Positions 1-14,000 of a DNA stretch of 64,000 nt are shown one piece after another. Every line of letters starts with the position of its first letter. Within the stretch, counting starts at the first letter, position 1. Source of the stretch: Patella vulgata (taxonomy: Eukaryota; Mollusca; Gastropoda; Patellidae); the NCBI RefSeq assembly GCF_932274485.2, contig NC_065881.2, positions 82,772,702-82,836,701 of the forward strand, in the 5' to 3' direction. The notes under the pieces are model-generated. The model ran no database searches. It saw only the letters and a list, made by a program, of their open reading frames with translations, and was not told where the DNA came from. The translations under genes were made by a program, and so were the position numbers.

Positions 1-447
1 AATGTATTCAATGTATATCCAGTGTTTACCTCGATAACTGTTAAATTGTCTTCAATTGTTCACACGTTTCTTCCATAAAAAGAAGGAGAAATAAGCATGT
101 TCCTTTCAATGTAAAATGAATGTGGATACTGTTACCTGGATAGGATCGGTAGTTCGCTTAGTTGGGTTATACAGAGATTGTGAACTGGTCGTTTAGATTG
201 ATGTGCCAGTATCCATGTTTGTGTCAACTGGGATGCCTTGCCCTTGTGTTGGATTGTAACATTATTACTGTCAGAATAATAAAGGGATAGCGTACAGAAA
301 AGGGTGTTAAGGTTACATCTAATCATCAGAACTTGAAAGTAATAAAGAACTGTTGTATTATATATCACAAAGTGAAAGACGCAAAACTCCATATAAGAAA
401 GCCGAAAAAGTTTTGATAAATGTTCGCAGTTATTTCCCCATACATAC

Positions 448-571
448 CATCGGGTTGTCGATTAGCTGGAGCCATTTCATTTATGCCAACCATATCTACA
501 AGTTGAGGCCTCCAAAAGCTTTGGAGTTCTTCAAAGATTTTTATATCCGACATAGAAACTAACCCCGCACC
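448..571 (-). CDS. TEP: TEP cassette exon A
   Basis: 124 bases, acceptor CATCAACAG and donor GTATGTATG, phase 0 in and phase 1 out. Encodes GAGLVSMSDIKIFEEL, a variable middle, and VGINEMAPANRQPDG. No stop. The next constant exon should begin in phase 1 beyond the left edge; further cassette copies may lie there too. Confidence 0.78.
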
Positions 572-3500
572 CTGTTGATGGATGAAGTCATTATAAATTT
601 TTGTCCTAAATGTTTTTTCTGTAGATTATAAATCACTTAAGTAAACCAGGTTTTAAAGTGGTGTGGAATGGGAGACAGGACTGGACCAACAGTCGAAGGT
701 TTTGAATTATCAAAAGATAGGTTGCCAGGCAACGAAACATACGCCCACAGCAACTAAATCGTCGGGGCAGTCAACAAGGGTTGTCGCATATTTTTACTTT
801 TTTCGGTAATGAAACATTTATAATACACTAAAATCTGATTAAGAGCAACAACTCACAAAGTAATTATCAGAAAACTATTAGAATTTGTTTGGTTTTTATA
901 AAGTTCTGCCCCATGCTAACGTTTTGTATGCAAAGTTTTTAATATCATTGAAAATCAATATACTTGTTCGTCTCAAGATCTTAAACTCTGTGTATTAATC
1001 TGAAGTCAATCAGATGATAACTTAAGGGCTATAACTTTGGCAGTAATTATCAGAAATAGTTGAAAATCAATAGGAATCTTCGTCTCATGACCTCAAACAC
1101 TGTGTATAAATTTAAACTCAATCGGATATTAACTTGAGCCTCAAGAGCATCCACAAGATTTTTTGAAGTGATCAAGGGTCATAACTCTGGCAGTAATTAT
1201 CGGAAATCCCTGAAAATCAATAGGCTTCTTCGTCTCATGACCTTAAACACTGTGTATAAATTGAAAGTCAATCGGATATTAACTTTGGCCTCTAGAGCAT
1301 CCACAAGCAATTACGGACAGACAGACGGACGGACGGACGGACGGACGGACGGGGGCGATGACAATATTTCAATGTGGGCGTATAAAAATAAATATCGACA
1401 CCCTCACCTAGAAAAGGATTTCAACTAATAAAGAATTGCGTTACTACATTATTAGTATATGGAGAAAGTCAATCAAGTTTTGACAAATATTTAGACTTAT
1501 TTCCCCTTATCATACCATCTGGTTCTCGGGCAGCTGGAACAAACTCATTTATGCCAGCCATTGGTATCATTTTGTCATCACCATCTTCAAGCACCCAACG
1601 ATGTTGGATTTCCTCGACAAAGATATTAATATCTGATAAAGACACTAACCCTGCACCCTGTTGATGGATGAAGTCAATTTAAATTTTTATCTTAAATATA
1701 TCTTCTTCAGATTCTAAATCACTGATGTAAGCCAGATTTCAAAGTGGTGTGGAATCGAAGACAGGGCAGGAGTAGGACCAATAGTGAAAGGTTTTCAATT
1801 ATTATAAAATAAATACAGACACCCTCACCTAACGTTAAATCAAGTTATTAGAAAAGGATTTGAAGTAATAAAGAATTATGTTACATCATTAAGAGAGACA
1901 CAAATCTACAGAAAAAAGTCAATCAAGTTTTAACAAATGTTCAGAGTTATTTCCCCTAACATACCATCCGGTGAAGCAACTGGAACATTATCATTTGGGC
2001 GAGCCATTGCTATTTGGTCGTCCACCATTTCAGGCAAAAATTGTTGTTCTAACTCAGCGATATTTATATCAGATAAAAACACCAACCTTGAACCCTGTTT
2101 AAGGTTTATGGATTAAATCATTTTAAATTTTTCTCTTAAATTTTAAGTCCACAAGGTTAGTCAGACGACCCTACCACTTGTCATATCAAGCCTGGGATCT
2201 TTGACTGTGCGCATGACTTAAAATGTACTCGGCCACCCCTGGTAATGTTTGTGAACCAAAATCAGGAGTAGAAATAATTCTTCAAGTATCTAATCTCTGT
2301 ATAATATATAGCCCCACACCCACATCCCCTCCAAGGGAGATAAATCACTTCAAGGGAGATAACTTAAGGTTAAGAGGGTAACTAAATCTCAAGAGTTGGG
2401 TTTTTCTTTTTAATTAAGAACAATCAAAATATAGCTGCACATGCTTCTACATTGGAAACAGAAGATAATATAAACGGAGGACCCAGTGAAAACACACAAG
2501 GTTGGACAGGCAAACCCTCCCCCTCATCATATACAAGCAGGGGTCGAAACCATTCGAACCCGCCCCATGACAAATAAGAATGTCTGCTTGTAATATTTTG
2601 AACTAGACAATCATGGAGTCTTAAAATATAAACATACTGATAGTTAAAGACTCGATGAGTGAACTGCATTTTTGCTAAAATATTTAACATTCCACTTCGA
2701 AAACAAAATCAATATATCAACGCTTGATAATCTCGTAGCTTGAATTGTGTGTTCTAAATGTCTAAATGCAACGGAGCGCTAGCTCTTATAAGGAGCGATA
2801 ATGGTGAAGATATTGATGGGTCGAATTACGGCAATGAAAGTGATTTTGAAAGTGAATATGCCCTAGATTCAGACTAAATAATAAAGAAAATGACAGCGAT
2901 GATAACACTCGTACTCGGAATCAATTTGTAAATAATGTCGATCTACGTGGCCAGTGATAGAAATTTTGGAATAGGGTATGGTTGCGATATTAGCAGAGTT
3001 AAAAACTGTTGCCATGATTGGCATTCCAAGGTAATGGATTGGAGATAAAATTGAGTAAAAATTTAATTTTCTGGCTAAACATCTTGGTTTCATCATTTCA
3101 CACAATAATAAACACATATTATATTAATTTTACACCCAACATTTAGTTCCAATTAAAATGACGTCATTTTTAAAAAATCGTGCTGTTAAGTCAGGGTAGG
3201 GAATACGGCACCCAAAATATTTTCAAGGTTCAAAGGGTTAAAGTTGAACATTAACGGATGGATGACTTCATGATTGGGGATCGAAAACCTTGAATAGCGA
3301 TGAGGTTGTAATCTCCAATTAAACAATGCTACATGTTTTACATTATACATTACATTAGGAAACATTATACTTAGAGTGAATAAGTATGGGCGATTCTTCC
3401 AGTTATCCCAATGTTCGGTGACTAGTTTCGTTTGTATTGAACTCAGAAATGTGAAATACAGTAAACCTTGCATAAGTCGGATCTTCGCTCAACTCAGATA

Positions 3501-5050
3501 AATTCATTTGGACCCTTTGATCCTGCACGTTTTTCTTATTAAATTTCTGTGCGTAAGTCGGATCTTTGCTCAACTCGTATCAAAATGTTCAGCCATTTAA
3601 TCTCATTCCAGCCTTTTTCCTTCGCCTAAGTCGGATCGGCAGTATGTTCAGAATTTGACTTTCACTTTCGTCCCGCTGGTCTAAAACGTGCGGTTAGGTA
3701 TTCAACGCGACACAATAATAGAATTTTCACAGAAACTCGCTGCCTGCTGTTCAAGACACTTTCCGTGAAAATTTAGGACATTTTTCAAAGATGCGACAAA
3801 ACGGAAGTTATCTACTTGCACCAAAACGGAAGTTATCTACTCGCACATACGAACAAAAGCTTGAAATGTGCCTTTGAATCAATTATTATCTGACTCTTGC
3901 AGTTTATTTCTAATCGAGCTAAGATTGAATTTCGGTCTTTGTCTAACTCTGATCTTTGCTTAACTCGGATAAAATTGGTCAGTCGACTTAGATCAGACTT
4001 ATGCGATGTTTACTGTAATTGTTTTAGGAGGAGAATATACCTGTCATTCAATTCACATGTTATAAAAGTATAATTTCAAATTACCTAATCCTTTAAACAC
4101 AGTTGACCTATTTATAGGGACATTTAGGGGTAAAATGAACTTGGATTTCGGTTAAAAGTTTTGTTTAGAAGAAATATTTTTTTACTTTAAACTTCATCAT
4201 AAACTGGCTATCAGCCAAAAATTGGAACTGAAAGCCCTCGGATGGAAGCATGATAACTATGGTGATGGAGATTTTTCAATAAGGAGGCATTTCCTTTTGT
4301 TTTTAAACAATATTTTAATCAGAAATTGAATGGGAATGGGGAACAGACATGGTCTATATGAGAGACAGAGAGAGAAATTGGGTTCAATGTCCACTCGACA
4401 CAAACTAGGTCATTTCGGGACTAACATATGGTTCAATTTTATTTCAATAATTCACTTGCGCGTAGGGGTCTTTAGCAGTGGGAGGAAACCGGCAGACCTG
4501 GAGAAAACCCATGAGGTTGGACGGGCGACCCTACTCCTTGTCAAGTACAACTGGGGAATTGAAACCACATGAGTTGACTCAATGAAAGGCCTTATGATAC
4601 AGCTCGCACGTGCTAACCATACGGCCATCCAACCCCCGGCATGGCTTATATATTATGACCTCACTCCTTTAATCAATTATTTAATTTACCACCAGACATA
4701 CTCTAGTTCACCTATTTTTTTAATATTTACCAGGTATTATGACCACAAAAATTAAATGTGAACAAAAATGTTGGACCTTGCATCCATTATTTTTTTGGAT
4801 GGGTTGTACATGTATCTTTATTAAGAAGACTATATTAACTGCCTACCTTTAGAAGATGAGCAGCATTTACGCTACCATAATCGTTGGGCAGCACCATTCT
4901 TTTTCTTCGGAACATTATGTCAGGATGACCATCAGAATTATCTTGTTTTTTGTCTTCGCCAGTGAATACACTGAAGCGGTCTGCCACCTGTTGAGGAGAC
5001 AGAAGAAGAGAATTGGGTATCACTTCTGAATAAAATCAACATTTGATCTA

Positions 5051-5089
<39 letters not shown>

Positions 5090-8000
5090 GTAGACTATAG
5101 GGTTTGTCTGTGATATAACTCTGATGGAAGCAGACATTAAACCTGATTCTAGGTCATTTCGGGACTACCACATGGTTCAATTTTATTTCAATACTTTGCT
5201 TGCGCGTAGGGGTCTTTAGCAGTGGGAGGAAATCCGAGGACCCGGAGAAAACCCACATACAACCGGGGAATCCAAACCACGCCAGTTGACTCAATGACAG
5301 ACCTTGTGATACAATGCATATGTGCTAACCATTCAACATTCATTTAAAGACATGTCCATCCATTTAAAGACATATTCCAACAGCCAAGACCCAAGAGCAT
5401 CAGTTAGAAAGTAAAGAAAATGAAATGGGTTTTAACACTCTACTTTTGAGTACAAGAGGTGTTAATAATGAAGAGAGGAGTTTTGTCTGCGATATCACCT
5501 TGGTGAAAGCGTTAAATAAAGCTATTTCACACAAGACAGGAGTCAACCATGTAGTGAGCCAGAAGGGAAATTTTGATTGGACAGCAACCTGTCTACCTAC
5601 TCTTTACAGAAACCAAACAGTTCATGATTCGTTTACGAGCATGTCAACGTGTACATAGTTTCACCTTTTTTTCGTGCACCTCGAAATAGAAGTTTTACGT
5701 CTGCTTCCACTTAGGTGATATATCGCAGACAAAGCAATTGTTCGATACTGGGAGAATTGTTTTGCCTGCGAAATGTAAAACTTCTATTTCACACACAGAG
5801 GCACGAAAAAAAAAAAAAAATGTGCCCTCTGAATAAATAGACGCTTTTATCCTTGCCAGAGGCCTGGTCAATCCTAGGAAGCGAACCTGCGATCTCCTGA
5901 TTGAGCTGTCACGGTACAAGCATCAATTAGATAATTAAAACATAATCATGTCAAAAACACGTTGTGATACTGATTGACGGACACAGAGAAAGTTTACAAT
6001 ATCTCATGTAAACATCAATAGTTGCTATGGGAGATATAGTCTGGAAGTGTTGTAAACATCTATAGTTGCTATATAAAGTGTATAAACAACAACAGTTGCT
6101 ATGGGAGATATAGTCTGGAAGTGTGTAAACATCAATAGTTGCTATGGGAGATATAGTCTGGAAGTGTGTAAACATCAATAGTTGCTATGGGAGATACAGT
6201 CTGGAAGTGGGTAAACATCAATAGCAGTAAATAACTTACTGATCCTTGCGTGATGTCATTGCCTTCTGCAAGTAATGAAACACTCATATCGACACCTAAT
6301 ACGTAAACATCAGAATTGGCATCACACGTAACAGAAAGATCTATATCGTTTCCTGCTCGTTCCTTAGCCTTGGAAAATGTCAAAGATACCTGAAATTATA
6401 ATTAGGTTAAAATCAAGATGATGATGATGACGATACCAATAATTGATGGAGATGCAGTTTTAATTCCCGACACAGCACTATAATCAATCACAGGCCTAGT
6501 GATCTACAAGAGATTGGGTAGTCCTTTTTATTCACCACTAATGTTCAATGTTTAACCATACACAATTTTTGAATGGATGAAAACACATAAAGACATATCA
6601 AATCTTAATCATTTATAATAATTCCTTTATGTACGGAAGAATAAAAAAATGTGATAGCTTAAAGACTGCTCAATGGAGGTTAATATCACGCCAATATCAA
6701 ACCCTAATAACTTTACCTTAGGTTGATACGGGGAATAGCCATCTTTAAAACATCAATAGTCGTTATGGGAGATATAGTCTGGAGGTGGGTAAACATCAAT
6801 ACTCAATAGTTGCTATGGCAGATATAGTCTTGAGGTGTCTAAACATCAGTAGTTGCTATAGGGGATATAGTCTAGAGGTGTGTAAACATCAGTAGTTGCT
6901 ATGGGGGATATAGTCTGGAGGTGTGTAAGCATCAATAGTTCCTATGGGAGATATAGTCTGGAGGTGTGTAAGCATCAATAGTTGCTATGGGAGATATAGT
7001 CTGGAGGTGTGTAAGCATCAATAGTTCCTATGGGAGATATAGTCTGGAGGTGGGCAAACATCAATACTCAATAGTTGCTTATAGTCTGGAGGTGTGTAAA
7101 CATCTGTAGTTGTTATGGGAGATATAGTCTGGAGGTGTGTAAACATCTGTAGTTGTTATGGGAGATATGGTCTGGAGGTGTGTAAACATCTGTAGTTGTT
7201 ATGGGAGATATAGTCTGGAGGTGTGTAAACATCTGTAGTTGTTATGGGAGATATGGTCTGGAGGTGTGTAAACATCTGTAGTTGCTATGGGAGATATAGT
7301 CTGGAGGTGTGTAAGTATCAATAGTTGCTATGCGAGATACAGTCTGGAGGTGTGTAAAAAAAACTATTTACCTTATTCTTCATTCCATTACTGATTACTA
7401 CATCATAAACATCTACTAATAGTTCGTGGGCTTTATCATCTGTGACTGCATAGACAACCAACTTTGCCAATGGCGACATTGCACTATTAGGTGTAAAGGT
7501 CATAGACTGTTCAGATTGTGTAGGGTCAAGGTTGACACTAGATATGACCTTGCCTTTAGAAATTACCTGTTGATTAAAAAAAACCCATAATAACCTGCAT
7601 CACTTTAAATGGTCAGCAAAACCTTTTTTTATTTCAAGTAATAAAAACAGTCACATTAAATATTTTTCCCCAGTAGGCTCAATAATCAAGTATCAAACTC
7701 TGATAAATGTTAGTGGCAATCACAACATGATGCATTCCAATAAACAACTTGACAAGATAAATGTTTATGGCGCTACTCGATTGAAAGTTCCGGAATTGAA
7801 TTCTCTCAATCCGAAAAATAGTGATAATCCAGTGAAAAGGGGTATTTCGAGCTACAACGCATGCGTCGACTGGATAATTTAATATCTCAACCAACCATGC
7901 ACCCGAAACACATTCGTTTTTTTTACTGGACATTTGGGCAGGTATTATTCCAACTATTACTGGACCGAATGAGATTTTACTGGTCCAAAAAAGTTCATAC

Positions 8001-11000
8001 CAAAAATATGCATAAAATAAGTAATAATGGCCTAAAACTCGAAAAAACAACAAACAGTATATATAAGGGGGAAAATACTTTACTTTATTACAAAGATTAT
8101 CTATTGTATAAAGACTTTTTCGCACACTTCATTAATTGGCATTTTGTGTTAATGATAACAATAAATAGACCGCGCAAAGAAAATATAATCCCTTAGATGA
8201 CAATCGAGTCTACCAGAAGCCAATGTTATTAATACAATAAAAGGACTTTCGTTTTAGTCTGGATTAACCTAGCCTACTACTTACTAGACTAGCTCGATAT
8301 ACGGTACTACGTACTCGAGATAAGATTTTGTTTACATTTTAAACAATAGTGAAATTAACACAATAAATTAAACGAGAATTCAACAGCCCGTGCACGAAGT
8401 GCCGTCAGTCAGTGCCAATACGGCGATGATTTAATATTTGTAAGTTGAGTGTCCGTTAACCCGTCCACAAGCAAACCCGTCCACGGTTAATGTAATAGTG
8501 GTACTTGACTTGTATATTATTTAATTGATTAGAATAGATCAGTTTTACTCATTGGATGTTTATATTGTTTTATTTACCTAATAATCAACTAGCTTGGCTC
8601 GCCATCCCGACAGCGATTAGTTCAAGTTCAAATTCTTTATTCCTTTAAGCCAAAGACTCATCAGGTATAACATATAGTACAAACAAATAAATAAATACAA
8701 TATGTACAAAAACAATATAGTTCACCGATGTTTTTGTAATAAAGAACAATAGTATTGTTTGTTGATTAGCGTTATGATTTTAGACAAAATGGTAAGTTCA
8801 CCAATGTTTTTGTAATAAAGTAGACCCGTATTGTTTGTTAATTGACTTTATCCCATGATTTAAAAAATTGGCTATGGTTAATATTGGGTCAAAAATAATC
8901 CCTTAAATTGCGCCGAAGCCCCTTTTAGATAAATTGAATTCGCATAAAAACAACAAAGAGTGGCTACGTGCGGTTTTATTCTCTGATCTTTGATTCACGG
9001 AACATTTCTGTTATTCAAACAAGTCTGCACGAGAATGACAACATACAAGTTGACAGTTACCATTGATTTGGGGTTCATGTAGAATAGGCTCTTCTATCGA
9101 GTCTACAGTTATTCTTTCCTAAAATAAAATGAGTGCCTTGGATTTTTGTGTGGATTTGATAGCGGTTATACTTTACTAATATTCTCTCACATCGGAGACT
9201 TGTGTCGCGTTCATTTCATTTTTGCAGTAAGTACAAGCTTCTTATGTCTAATTTGAAAGCGCTTTCGACTCCCGTTGCAAGTTCTATTTGTCTAATTTCT
9301 ATTTGTAAGACCGGTAACCTAAATACTGTTTGCAATTTTAAAGTCTATCTTTGCCGTGATTCGAGAGTAATTCTTAACTATGCACTCTAAACATGTATAG
9401 TCTTATGCATACTTGTCCTTCAAAATGTACTAGACATGCAGCTTTACATGACTGGTTGGAAATGTAACCGCATATATCGTGCCGAATATGTAAACACGCA
9501 TGTTCTTACTATACAACTTTACCTAACGTGTCCGTATTATTAACGAAAATATTCAACATTCATAACATCGTGGCAGTATATCGTTTTGACCACGATTGTT
9601 TATGACAAATATAACCGTTAATTTTGCATGTAAAATTACACCGAGGCCTATCGTGTCCCGGGACTATCGTGGCACACGATAGCGACTGCTACACTGTACG
9701 TACTCGAGATAAGATTTTGTTTACATTTTAAACAATAGTGAAATTAACACAATAAATTAAACGAGAATTCAACAGTCCGTGCACGAAGTGCCGTCAGTCA
9801 GTGCCAATACAGCGATGATTTAATACAACCAGCTGTCAGTAAACCCGGTCCAGAATCTTTCCGGACAACTGGGCCGGTATTCATGATGAAAATACCGGAC
9901 CGAGAGCTATTTTATCAGTAATGACCGACGGTCCGACGGCTTTCGCATGGACTGGACAGGACTGAATTCTCAGTAACTTGATTTCAATTATGTCAATTCT
10001 GGACGTTCTGGACTATGAATCTAGCATCCCCTATGAGAATTCACATTCCCAGTTGCAATGCTTTGACCTAGTGCTGGGTATTGCCACTGCAGCCACGGAA
10101 TGATATGAATTGCTAATCGGGTGCTATGATACGATTCGTTTCACGATTCATAACCAGGTCAATATTTACCAAGACAACATAAGGATAAATGAATAAAATA
10201 GATATTTTTAGTAATACATTTATGATTATCTCCCTTATTACATCAGATTATCTCCCTTGACACATCAAATTATCTCCCTTGATACATCAAATTATCCTTT
10301 GACACATCAAATTATCTCCCTTGATACATCAAATTATCTCCCTTGATTAATCAGATTACCCTTTTCACGGCTAGATCTATTTGTTAAGGCTAACTCAGTT
10401 TTTGTCAAGGTTGCTGAGATGTAAATAAGGTTAGGGCATGTGATTGTTGGCGAGATTGTAGGTTAGGGTAAGCATTAGGGCTAGGTCCAGGGTTAGGTTT
10501 AGGGTTGAGATGAGGACTGGCCCTGTGTACATCTCGTGACCTTTGACCCAACTTGAAGCTGACTGATCAATTTTGACAATGACTATCCAATTTACAAGTA
10601 TTTAATTTCCTGATCACTGTTCAAAAATTAATCATTATACATCATTAATCAATTGAGTTGTTTATTTTTTAACAGTGATTGAGTAATTAAACACTTGTAA
10701 ATTGGACACTCATTATCAAAATTAAATGGTCAGCTTTAAACTGGACAGAAGTACAAATTAAACGATTTATGGTGATTTTAAACAGTTTTTTCAAATTTCA
10801 GAGAATATTAGTAAAGTATAACCGCTATCAAATCCACACAAAAATCCAATGTCTGTTTTTGTACCGCTGTAGGTTGAGCAGGCATGTTTAAATGTATATA
10901 TAGAAAGAAAAGTGGGGTTTAACGTCCACTCCCCCCCCCACTACTCCACCGCGTTTTAAATATATAAAGTCTTACCAAATAGGACAACAACGTCAGGGAT

Positions 11001-14000
11001 CCTTTTGTTTTTACAGTTAATGAAAATTCAGTATTAGTATCCAAATCGTAATTCTGAAAATATAGAAATACGTAATAAGAGTACAGAAATAAAAATATGT
11101 ATTAATATGTAAATATAGAGAAAGTAAAGACTGGGGTTTGATGCCCACTCAACATAAAATAGGTCATTTTGGGATTTTACACAGAAATGAAATGGGGTTT
11201 AACGTCCTACTGTTTTGCTCCGAACTGGGCTAATGAAGACGGGCATATGCCATACAGTGTGCTATGAGGGAAATTTTGCCCGGACAGCGGCACTACGGCC
11301 TACTCTTATATCGAATTCCAACTGTCAAGGGATCTTTAACGTGCACACCAATGTGTACACGGGACCTCGGTTTTTCATCCCATCCGAACGACTAGACAGC
11401 TGTCCTTGTCAGCCCCTCCGTCCTGCATCACTGACAAGGGAGAACCACGCCGGAAAATCTGGATGAACTTTCTCGGCCAATGCAGGGATCGAACACCCGA
11501 CCTCCAGGCTAGCGAGGATTTTACACAGAGTATACTTTTAATTCAGTTATTTTACATGCAAGTAGAGGAAAATAGATTGATGAAATTTCAATTTATCATA
11601 ACTTTGGAAGTATTGAACGGAAGTGAAGAACCTCGTTCGTACTGATATTCCTATTCGAGATATTGTAAATATTGAACAGAATTGAAGAAATGTTTTCGTA
11701 CTGATATTCCTATTAGAGATTGGTAAATATTGAACAGAATTGAAGAACCTTGTTCGTATTGATATTCCTATTAGAGATTGTAAATATTGAACGGAATTGA
11801 AGAACCTTGTTCGTATTGATATTCCTATTGGAGATACAACTTTCACAATATCGTAGTTTTCAGGGGATTCCTATAGCGCTAAATGATGTATTGACCCTTC
11901 CACTCACCTTTAGTGTCTTTCCATCAGAATCCGTTATCTGTAATGTTGAGCTGCCAATTGATGCATATTTTTGTAAAGATAAGAAGCTGTTTTGAACTTC
12001 TAAACTACCTTCAATTTGCGCCTAGAAAACAAAAAAACACAACAGATTTTAAAGTAGCTAACTCAATATCATCCAATGTCTTCGAAATTCAGAACACGAA
12101 TTATATGTCAATTAAAATCAACATTGATGTTGTGCTCTTACTGGGAAAAAATGGGCTTGGTATTCAATATTTAAAACAATATAAACATTTTAACATTGGT
12201 ACACATGATCTTTTACGTACATGCCAATGTGTACACAGGACCTCAGCTTTTTGTGCCATCTGAACGTCTAGACATTTGTCCTGCTCAGACTCTGCGTCTT
12301 GTATGAGAATGAGGAAACTGGACTGTTGCCATTCCTTACCATGTTACCATGCGTTCCGAGAGGGGGAAACACTGCCGACAAATCCTAGGAACTTCCTTCG
12401 CAACATGTGAGATTGAACCTGTGATCTCTTGGTGAGTGAGCCTAAGCATTACTTAATGATCAACAGTGGTCCCTGCTATTTTAAAAAATAAAAACGAAAG
12501 TAGAAACTTACATTAAAATTAGCGTACTGATCATCATACTCTTCAAATGTAACAACCGAGCCCTCTGGACCATTTATAGTAACATTCTTCTTTGTGTTAC
12601 CGGTTGACACAGCTACAGTCATTCCATATTGTGTTAATGGAAATCCTTCGGGGTCTGTAATTTTAACCTAAAATAGACAACAAAGATAGGTTGCCAGGCA
12701 ACAAAACATATGCCCACTGCAGCTAATTCATCCAAGGGGTCGACAAGGGGTGTCACATATTTATTCTTTTGTAGGTGATTGGGGGCATTTACAAGAAAAT
12801 TTTCTACAGATCAGATTATAATTTTTGTCGTTTGAGGGTTCACAAGGTTCTACAAACTGAAACAAGGGCCTTAATTCTGGAAATAACTTACAGAAAATTT
12901 TGAAATTTGACAGGCTTTTTCGTTTTAATAATTTGTCATGGCAATTATACCCTCTAATAAAACTGACAAACTTTTTAATCTGATTAAAACACAGATCCTA
13001 TTTCGTTTTGTTTTTTATAGTTCAAAATTTCGTTTTACTTGTCTTTACTACACTAGGATCTGGAAGAGTTGTTATCATTGACATATTCTGGATGGTGTGA
13101 TGGATTAGCCAATGAAACAGTCTGTTACGGCAAGCTTTACGGAAATGTGGGTAATCCACTATAAACATCAATGCTGATTTGGTAATCAGATGTCTGACGT
13201 CATAGGGTCAAAAGCGGCTTGTATGACCTCTAACGCGACATAACGCTACAACTTGTCAGATCTTCATGTAGTGTAGGCCATCGAAAGAATAAAAAAAAAC
13301 GGAACGAAACGCTACAACTTGTCAGATCTTCATGAAGTGTAGGCCATCGAAAGAATAAAAAAAAACGGAAAGAAATATATGTATTGTAATCAGTTTGACA
13401 AACGTTTAATACTCACCCGAAGTTTGATGGGCATACCAGGATGATATATATTTAAGTTGTTGAAGGTTTCAAGGTGAATCTTCTTCGAATATGAGTAAAT
13501 CTTAACACTAGTATCATCGGTAATACTGAACATTGTCGGCAGGGCTGTAACATTTACACCGATACTGACTTTTTTTTGTATATAAGATCTTCTGAACCTA
13601 AAATTATTGTAAACATCATCCCCCACTAATTCGGCAATCGTGAATTTTACATCAACAGAACCAGAAATCTGTAAATAAAATAAATGAAATGATGTTTAAC
13701 ATCCTACTATTCTGCACCGACTTGGCTCATGAAGACAAATGAAATAAAATAGGGTTTAACGTCCTACTGTTCTGCTCCTATACTGGGCTAATGAAGACGG
13801 GCATGCGCCAGACAGTGTGCTATGAGGGAAATTTTGTTCGGGCAGCGGCACTATCGCCTACTCTCATGTCAAATTCCAACTGTCAAGGGATCTTTTACGT
13901 GCATTCCAATGTATACACGGGGCCTCGTTTTTTTGTTTCATCCGAAGGACTTGGCTCATGAAGACGGAATCAGTAAAGATTAATGTGAGAGTAACATGAT

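Larger units (their letters stand above)
9137..10850. mobile_element. Possible 1.7-kb DNA element with 50-bp inverted ends
   Basis: The arm at 9137-9186 (TTGGATTTTTGTGTGG...) is repeated in inverse at 10801-10850 with essentially no mismatch. A hairpin repeat (10540-10745) lies inside. No ORF of note and no clear target duplication. Confidence 0.4.

Noticed and set aside
121-300. Exon-like segment on the minus strand (open frame between a good acceptor and GTAACA donor) that could be the next TEP exon
   Set aside because: Its open frame needs two bases from the exon before it, but the cassette exons leave one; in the required phase there is an early stop. The peptide also does not resemble the family.
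7679-8125. 148-codon minus-strand ORF in TEP intron 14
   Set aside because: Hydrophobic, low-information peptide with no motif, in an intron; a shorter opposite-strand frame looks more protein-like. Treated as chance.
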